This document shows, piece after piece, positions 59,041-64,000 of a stretch of 64,000 nt of DNA. The position numbers and the translations under genes are program-made. The notes under the pieces are model-generated. The model was not told the DNA's origin and did not search any database. It saw only the letters and a program-made list of their open reading frames with translations. This DNA comes from Rhodoplanes sp963712435. Lineage in GTDB: Bacteria; Pseudomonadota; Alphaproteobacteria; Rhizobiales; Xanthobacteraceae. The stretch's first letter is position 1; each line of letters starts with the position of its first letter. Location: the NCBI GenBank assembly GCA_963712435.1, contig CAVQIB010000001.1:1-64000 (forward strand), in the 5' to 3' direction.

Positions 59041-60123
59041 TCAGCCCGTTCTCCTGCCCGCGAGCACGGTCGCAAGAATCTGGTCCAGCGCGGATTTGGG
59101 CGCGCCCGGCTGGGGCCGCGCAGGGCGCGCGCTCCATACCGTTTCCGGACGCGCCTGCAGGATGAAGATGTTGCCGCCCGCGATGACGTCGGTGTCGAGG
59201 GCCCATTCGATATCCATCGGCCGGCGGTAATGACCCTCGATCAGCTTTCCCATCGCGGCGAGCGCGACGACCTCTTCGTCCAGCACGGACTGGACGAGCT
59301 GGCGCTCGACGGGCAGATCGAAGAGCTTGGACGCGTGGGTCGCGCGGTCGACCGCGTAGTAGATCTCCTTGCGCGGCACCACGCGCCGCACGAGGTCGAG
59401 CGACACCTTGTCGACGACGAACTCGTCGGGCGTCACCTCGCCTGAGACGACCGACTCGCCGAAGCCGAAATTGGCGTTGATGACGATCGACGAGCGGTCG
59501 CCATTGCTGGGATTGAGCGTGAACATCACGCCCGCCGCTTGCGAATTGACCATCTTCTGCACGCCGACGCTGAGCGCGACCTGCTCGTCCGCGAAGCCCA
59601 TCCGGGCGCGATAGGCGACGGCGCGCGCGTTGAACAGGCTGGCGAAACAGCGCCGCGTCCGGTCCAGCAGGTCGTCGACGCCGCGCACCCAAAGATAAGT
59701 GTCCTGCTGCCCGGCGAAGCTCGCTTCCGGCAGGTCCTCGGCCGTGGCGCTCGAGCGAACCGCGACTGGCGTCGCCGGCGCGTTGCACAGCACGGACAGC
59801 CGGCGATAGGATTCGGCGACCGCGTCTTCGAGATCGAGCGGGAACGTCGCCTGCTCGATCGTCTGGCGCAGCGCCGCGCAGACCGTCTCGAGGCGATCGG
59901 CGTCACGCACGTCGATTCCGCTCAGCTGCTCGCGCACCGCCGCCCCGAGGCGGTTCTTCTGAAAGAAATGCCGGAAGCCGTGCGTCGTGACGGCGAAGCC
60001 GGGCGGCACCCGCACGCCGACCTTGATGAGCTCGCCCAGCGAGGACACCTTGCCCCCGACCAGGTTAAGCGAGCTGCCGTCGCACTCGTCGAACCAGCAA
60101 ACGAGACGCTCTCGGCTTGACAT
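59041..60123 (-). CDS. ppsB: Phenylphosphate synthase ATP-binding subunit (PEP-synthase N-terminal domain)
   Basis: 360 residues, MSSRERLVCWFDECDGSSLN from ATG 60123 after GAGGAGGGGATCGTC. It covers the ATP-binding half of PEP synthase: NLVGGKVSSLGELIKVGVRV, VPPGFAVTTHGFRHFFQKN, TPVAVRSSATAEDLPEASFA, GQQDTYLWVRG, INANFGFGESVVSGEVTPDE and YRRPMDIEWALDTDV with IFILQARPETVWS. The mobile phosphohistidine domain is absent; it is on the separate ppsA protein. In Thauera such a split enzyme uses ATP to phosphorylate the histidine of the partner, which passes phosphate to phenol. ppsA ends 56 bases upstream, ubiD starts 34 bases downstream. Confidence 0.93.
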   Translation of the reverse strand: MSSRERLVCWFDECDGSSLNLVGGKVSSLGELIKVGVRVPPGFAVTTHGFRHFFQKNRLGAAVREQLSGIDVRDADRLETVCAALRQTIEQATFPLDLEDAVAESYRRLSVLCNAPATPVAVRSSATAEDLPEASFAGQQDTYLWVRGVDDLLDRTRRCFASLFNARAVAYRARMGFADEQVALSVGVQKMVNSQAAGVMFTLNPSNGDRSSIVINANFGFGESVVSGEVTPDEFVVDKVSLDLVRRVVPRKEIYYAVDRATHASKLFDLPVERQLVQSVLDEEVVALAAMGKLIEGHYRRPMDIEWALDTDVIAGGNIFILQARPETVWSARPARPQPGAPKSALDQILATVLAGRRTG

Positions 60124-60179
60124 GACGATCCCCTCCTCGTCCCGTCGGCGGCCGCGCCGACCCGAACCGCGGATGCGCG

Positions 60180-62019
60180 TTATTCGACGACGGTGATCTC
60201 GCCGGTCGAGCCATTGATGCGGACCCGCCGCCCGGTTTCGAGAATCTGCGTGGCATGGCCGGTGCCGACGACCGCGGGCAGGCCGTATTCGCGGCAAACA
60301 ATAGCGGCGTGGCTCATCACCCCGCCGACATCGGTCACGCAGGCCTTGATCTTGACGAAGGCGGGCGCCCAGGAGGGCGACGTCGTCGGCGCGACAAGGA
60401 TTTCTCCGTCCTCCAGCAGGCCGATCTCATCCACCGTCCGGCACACCCGCACTTTGCCCTCGACGATTCCGGGGCTGGCCGCGAAGCCGGTGAACTGCTT
60501 GATGGTGTGAAGATCGGCCGCTTCCCGATTGCGCGCCCACGCGCTGATCAATTCGTTCGTCACGCCCCAGAGCACGATGGTGAACGGCTCCTGGATGACG
60601 GCCGGCGCGACCCCGAGCGCCGGCGGCGGGCGCCACTGGCGGAACTTCTCCATCACCGACTTGCGCCACGCGATTTCCGGCGGCCACACTTTCGGCCCGC
60701 GCGGCTTGACGTGCGTCGCCCACGCCGTGACGAGATCCCACAGGGCGTCCTTGATCTCGGAGCGCTTCAGGTACCAGACGTCCTCGACGTCCGCGATGAA
60801 GCCGTGCTCCTGCAGGATCGCCGCTACGTCGCGGACCTTGTTCCAGAACACCGAGTGGAACCAGTGCTCCACATAGAACAGGTGGTTCTCGACATACGGA
60901 AACACCGTGCGCGCGGTCTGCAGCAACTGGTCGAAGGCGGCCCGTTCCTCCTCCCCCGGCAGCAAGGCCCGGTATTCCGTGACGACGCGGTCGCGCTCCT
61001 TCCGGATACGCTCGATCGGCCGCTCGATCGGCTCCTGCTTGCGGATCTTGTCGGCATAGGTGTTGATCGCCCTGAGCGGGACATTGAGGTCGTCGTTCCA
61101 CGAGCGGTCGTGGTGATACCATCCGGTTCCCGTGGAAATGTGGAACCAGGGATACCGGGCCGCTTCGAGCGCCGCGAGCCAGTCCTGGCCGGACTTGGTC
61201 TGCTTGAGCTGCGTTTCCGCGGCGGCGTAGCCGCCGGCGTCGCGCAGCAATCCGTCGAGATTCATGTCGACGGCGCGCTGGGCGAGCTTCTTCAGCTCCT
61301 TGTCGGGCTGGTACATGATGACATCGACGCCCGATATCATCTGCGTGACCCGCTGCGCGGGTATGTCCGGGAACTGTTTCTGGCAGAAGTCGAGGAAAGA
61401 AACGTAAGCAGCGTAGCCAAGATTCAGAAACTCGAAGTGGTACTGCCAGCAGCGTATGCCAAGGTCAATCAAGTCATCAAAGTCGGAGAGAAGGATGTAT
61501 CCTTTGGATAGTCCGATACCCTCGTCGACGACGCGCTTGTCTTCAAGCTCCGGCAGGGAACAAATATTGATGCTTTCGAGCTTGCTGATGGTGTCCTTAA
61601 TCTTCACTTCCCATTTGGCGACGAGCGGGTTCCAGTTGCTATAATAATAGCCGGCGCGATCAAGAAAATACTCTACGCGCTTTTCAATCTCTTTCGGATC
61701 GGAGACCGGAACCGGCGTGATATAAACGTATCCATTGACGATCCGATGATCGACGCCATACACCGGCGGAACGCTGAAGATTTCTTGTGTTGAACTGGGA
61801 AAGAGCAAGATACCAGGCCTCGTCCCAGATCATGTCGAAAGGGTAGATCGGCTCCGGATAATGCAGGCCGTCATAGAACCAGAACATGCTTTTTTCGTAA
61901 TCTTGTCGCTCTGGGTCGTCTTTGACGAATTGATACTGATAAGGATACATCCTTTCCCATCCCTCCGTTCCCGGGATGGTTTCCAATTGTTCGGGACTAC
62001 TGAACTGTAGGCTCGCCAT
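60180..62019 (-). CDS. ppsA: Phenylphosphate synthase phosphohistidine subunit, one frameshift
   Basis: About 612 residues. The start ATG 62019 follows GAGGGAGAAAACG and reads MASLQFSSPEQLETIPGTEG. A long middle region (FYDGLHYPEPIYPFDMIWDE, YHHDRSWNDDLNVPLRAINT, VEDVWYLKRSEIKDALW) leads to the swivelling domain with the phosphohistidine at about residue 570 in GGVMSHAAIVCREYGLPAVV. This matches the 70-kDa protein of Thauera phenylphosphate synthase, which exchanges phosphate with phenol. One extra base in an AA run near 61790 splits it after about residue 75. The first third (61380-62019) is clearly AT-richer than the rest, suggesting a mosaic gene. Confidence 0.9.
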
Positions 62020-62576
62020 CGTTTTCTCCCTCGGATTTTTCTGTGTCGCGGGTTCACCCACAGCGGGCGCCCGCGTGTCACTAGGCTGTCGGGCGCTCGA
62101 TCTCCTGTTTCGCCGCTCGCCCGCGCGCACGACCGGCGCGGCGAAAAGCATGGTGGTCTTTGGGGCGGTGCGGCGGCCTCTCGGGCCAAGCGGCCTTCGA
62201 ACGCGACGACGGGGCCCGGGCGCCTGCTTCGTTCAGACTGCCCGGCTTTGCCCCGGTGTGCGTGGCGCCGCATTCGCTGCGGGGCGCGGGCTTTCGCCCC
62301 GCGCCGCACCGGCCGAAGCGCCGATTGCACATCGGGGAGGGCGAGCCAGACGTAGAACCGTTCGCGCCAGTCATCCGCGCGTCGGCGATTGCAGCCGGCC
62401 GTCCGCCGCTAGTGGATAGAACTGCAACGCAAGTCGCCGCGACCGTTCTCGGCACGGTTTATCCTCCCTTTGGCGCCGCTCCTGATGAGCGGTCTTTTAT
62501 TCTTGCTGGATCGGCCGCAGCACCGGCCGCCATGACGATGGCAGCCGCATCAATTGGCCGTCTCTTAAATGACGGC

Positions 62577-62593
62577 TCGCACAATCCGTGCCA
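62577..62593 (-). promoter_or_regulatory. Possible sigma54 promoter for the pps operon
   Basis: On the minus strand TGGCACGGATTGTGC matches the -24/-12 consensus (TGGCACG-N4-TTGC) at all but one position, with GG (62591-62592) and GC (62579-62580) exactly 10 bases apart. The orientation is toward ppsA, and palindromes suited to an enhancer-binding regulator lie 75-140 bases upstream. The weak points are the 545-base leader and the GTGC instead of TTGC. Confidence 0.45.
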
Positions 62594-62666
62594 TGTCGGC
62601 CGCGAACGGATTTATGCGCCTGCACAGAGGGAAAGCCAAAGCGACCGAAACAAAAGCGCTTGGACA

Positions 62667-62732
62667 TTTCATCAAATCGATAAAACCCCGCATCCGGTGC
62701 TTTATCATTCAGTCAAATTCATGCATCATGAA
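62667..62732. promoter_or_regulatory. Candidate upstream activator sites for the XylR/DmpR-type regulator
   Basis: Two palindromes. TTTCATC-AAATC-GATAAAA (62667-62685) resembles the TTGATC-N4-GATCAA activator sites of XylR/DmpR. TTCATG-CAT-CATGAA (62718-62732) is a perfect 6-3-6 inverted repeat. Their distance from the possible sigma54 promoter and from the regulator start would let them serve both. Confidence 0.45.
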
Positions 62733-62896
62733 AAGCAAGGCAGACGCAGCTCCGCTGAGTGGGCTGGCCGCCGATGACGGCTGAAAAGGCCGCAGCCGAA
62801 CCCGGACGCGACTAAGCCAGAGCCAAGAACTGGCTTTGTCTGTTGGGTGGGCGGCGATAATGACAAAAGAAAAATGACGACTGGGGAGGAAGCGGG

Positions 62897-64000
62897 ATGT
62901 CGTCTTCAGACGATAGTGCAACTTATTCTCAATCGGGAGCCAACAAGTCTCGAGGACGCGCCAACGGCTCGCACGGGCGCGCCAACGGGTCTCGCGCACA
63001 ACGCGAGGACGCGTTAACCGCGGCGGAAACCGAGCCCGGAGAAATTGGGGCGCTCGCCGCAAAGCTCCGCTTCTTCTTGAATGAAGGGCGCATCTGGCTC
63101 GACCAGCAGCGCGCCGCCGTCATTCACATGTCGACGCTCTCCACGCTTCGGCACGAACTGATCGATAAGATCGGCATGCGCGAAGCGCGCGGTATCCTGA
63201 CGCGGATGGGCTATACGTCCGGCGTCCGCGATGCCGCGGCCATTCGGAAGATGCACGAGGCCGGCTCCACCCGCGACATTTTCCTCGCCGGCCTCAAATG
63301 GCGCATGCTGCAGGGAGTCGCCGTCATCGAGCCGATCGAGCTCGAAGCCGAGATCGACGCCGGCAGGTTTTACGCGGAGTTGGCTTGGCGGGATTCCTTC
63401 GAAGTCGAAGCGCATGTTTCCGCAAGCGGGCTGTCCAACACGCCCGTTTGCTGGATGCAGGTTGGTTATGCGTGCGGTTACGCGAGCGCCATGATGGGCC
63501 GCACGATCCTGTTCCGCGAGGTCGAATGCCGCGGCGCCGGAGGCGCGGTGTGCAGGGCCATCGGCAAGCCGATCGAGGAATGGGACGATCCCGAATACGA
63601 TCTCGAGCCGTTGCAGCCGGAGGTGTTCGCCAATCGGTTCGTCGGCCGCAGCAAGGCCGACACGCTCGTGTGCAGGGACCGCGTTCCCTCCGCGGATTTC
63701 GACCTGGTGGGAGCGTCGAGCGGATTCGTCGCCGCCTGCCACTATCTGAAGAAAGTCGGCAAGACCGACGCGACGGTGCTGTTTCTCGGCGAAACAGGCG
63801 TCGGGAAGGAAGTGTTCGCGCGCACCCTGCATGCAATCAGCCGCCGCGCCACTCAGCCCTTTGTCGCCGTCAACTGCGCGGCCATTCCGGAAAGCCTTGT
63901 CGAGGCCGAACTGTTCGGGGTCGAGAAGGGCGCCTATACGGGCGCCTCGGCCTCCCGCGCCGGCCGGTTCGAGCGGGCGAATGGCGGAACCCTGTTCCTC
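62897..64000 (+). CDS. Sigma54-dependent XylR/DmpR-type aromatic-sensing activator (partial)
   Basis: 368 codons before the window ends, open throughout. A low-complexity N-terminus (residues 1-50, with GRANGS repeated at 20 and 27) precedes a XylR_N domain (about 54-150, LRFFLNEGRIWLDQQRAAVI, TLSTLRHELIDKIGMREARG). Then a V4R domain (about 160-225) carries Cys185, Cys193, Cys211 and Cys219. The linker leads into the AAA+ domain with Walker A GETGVGKE (298-305) and the sigma54-contact loop GAYTGA (345-350). XylR/DmpR bind aromatic effectors such as phenol with the N-terminal domain, which then frees the ATPase. The start at 62897 follows GGAGGAAGCGGG. It is divergent from the pps operon and is its probable activator. 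Confidence 0.92.
   Translation, partial: MSSSDDSATYSQSGANKSRGRANGSHGRANGSRAQREDALTAAETEPGEIGALAAKLRFFLNEGRIWLDQQRAAVIHMSTLSTLRHELIDKIGMREARGILTRMGYTSGVRDAAAIRKMHEAGSTRDIFLAGLKWRMLQGVAVIEPIELEAEIDAGRFYAELAWRDSFEVEAHVSASGLSNTPVCWMQVGYACGYASAMMGRTILFREVECRGAGGAVCRAIGKPIEEWDDPEYDLEPLQPEVFANRFVGRSKADTLVCRDRVPSADFDLVGASSGFVAACHYLKKVGKTDATVLFLGETGVGKEVFARTLHAISRRATQPFVAVNCAAIPESLVEAELFGVEKGAYTGASASRAGRFERANGGTLFL

Larger units (their letters stand above)
62020..62896. other. Divergent regulatory region between ppsA and the XylR/DmpR-type regulator
   Basis: 877 bases with no convincing gene; open frames on both strands are Arg/Ala/Pro-rich without ribosome sites. The half near ppsA (62040-62500) is very GC-rich, and the half near the regulator is AT-rich with palindromes and a possible sigma54 promoter. 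The leader of ppsA would therefore be about 545 bases, unusually long. Confidence 0.55.

Noticed and set aside
59041..62019. A split ordinary PEP synthase or pyruvate phosphate dikinase
   Set aside because: The two halves are separate genes next to ubiD, ubiX and a CBS gene with an aromatic-type regulator, as in phenylphosphate synthase; no PEP-binding C-terminal barrel is present.
62160..62777. 205-residue open frame on the plus strand in the pps regulatory region
   Set aside because: Arg/Ala/Pro-rich, no ribosome site, covers the regulatory palindromes and has no recognisable domain.

Overview
This window looks like a chromosome segment from a high-GC alphaproteobacterium, most likely of the Hyphomicrobiales (Bradyrhizobium/Rhodopseudomonas/Rhodoplanes-like). 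The evidence is the codon usage, the style of the general secretion genes, a HWE histidine kinase and a short palindromic intergenic element of a type common in that group. I cannot fix the genus from the sequence. No rRNA, tRNA, CRISPR array or intact insertion sequence was recognised.

Layout. (1) 1-10.8 kb is a surface-polysaccharide region: a broken Wzx-type flippase, fabF, a Wzc/ExoP-type chain-length regulator with a tyrosine-kinase domain, a secreted beta-helix protein, and the GDP-fucose genes gmd and fcl. (2) 10.8-19.4 kb, minus strand, is a tightly packed seven-gene operon. It joins a two-partner secretion pore (TpsB) to its own ExbB (fused to DUF2341/LamG-like domains), ExbD, TonB, a Porin_5-type porin, a periplasmic coiled-coil protein and a parvulin peptidyl-prolyl isomerase. 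(3) 19.9-35.4 kb holds an ECF sigma factor, a small periplasmic protein coupled to a lytic transglycosylase, and a giant filamentous-haemagglutinin-like exoprotein (TpsA, about 4,430 residues). (4) 35.6-49.4 kb is a type II secretion system (gspN-M-L-K-J-I-H-G-F-E, with gspD divergent), a Sel1 protein, a minimal prepilin peptidase and a PstS-like protein that may be a secretion substrate. (5) 49.4-53.4 kb is a decayed or accessory patch: remnants of a Fe-S protein and an iron permease, a palindromic repeat, a PAS/HWE kinase and small unknown genes. (6) 53.4-64 kb is a probable anaerobic phenol module. A sigma54-dependent XylR/DmpR-type regulator faces ppsA-ppsB-ubiD-ppsC-lpdD-like-ubiX, followed by a Tm-1-like gene and folE. 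The expected chemistry is ATP-dependent phosphorylation of phenol to phenylphosphate and its carboxylation to 4-hydroxybenzoate by a prenyl-FMN UbiD enzyme matured by UbiX and an LpdD-like partner.

How the parts work together. Regions 2 and 3 read as one system: TpsA would be exported through TpsB, with an ExbB-ExbD-TonB energy module in the same operon as the pore. Region 6 is notable because only one UbiD is present, whereas the studied phenylphosphate carboxylase has four subunits.

Quality note. Many genes, above all at 10.8-19.2 kb and 40.9-46.3 kb, are interrupted by small indels although their conserved motifs continue in another frame. I treat these as single genes with probable sequence errors and give whole-gene spans. 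Real decay cannot be excluded.
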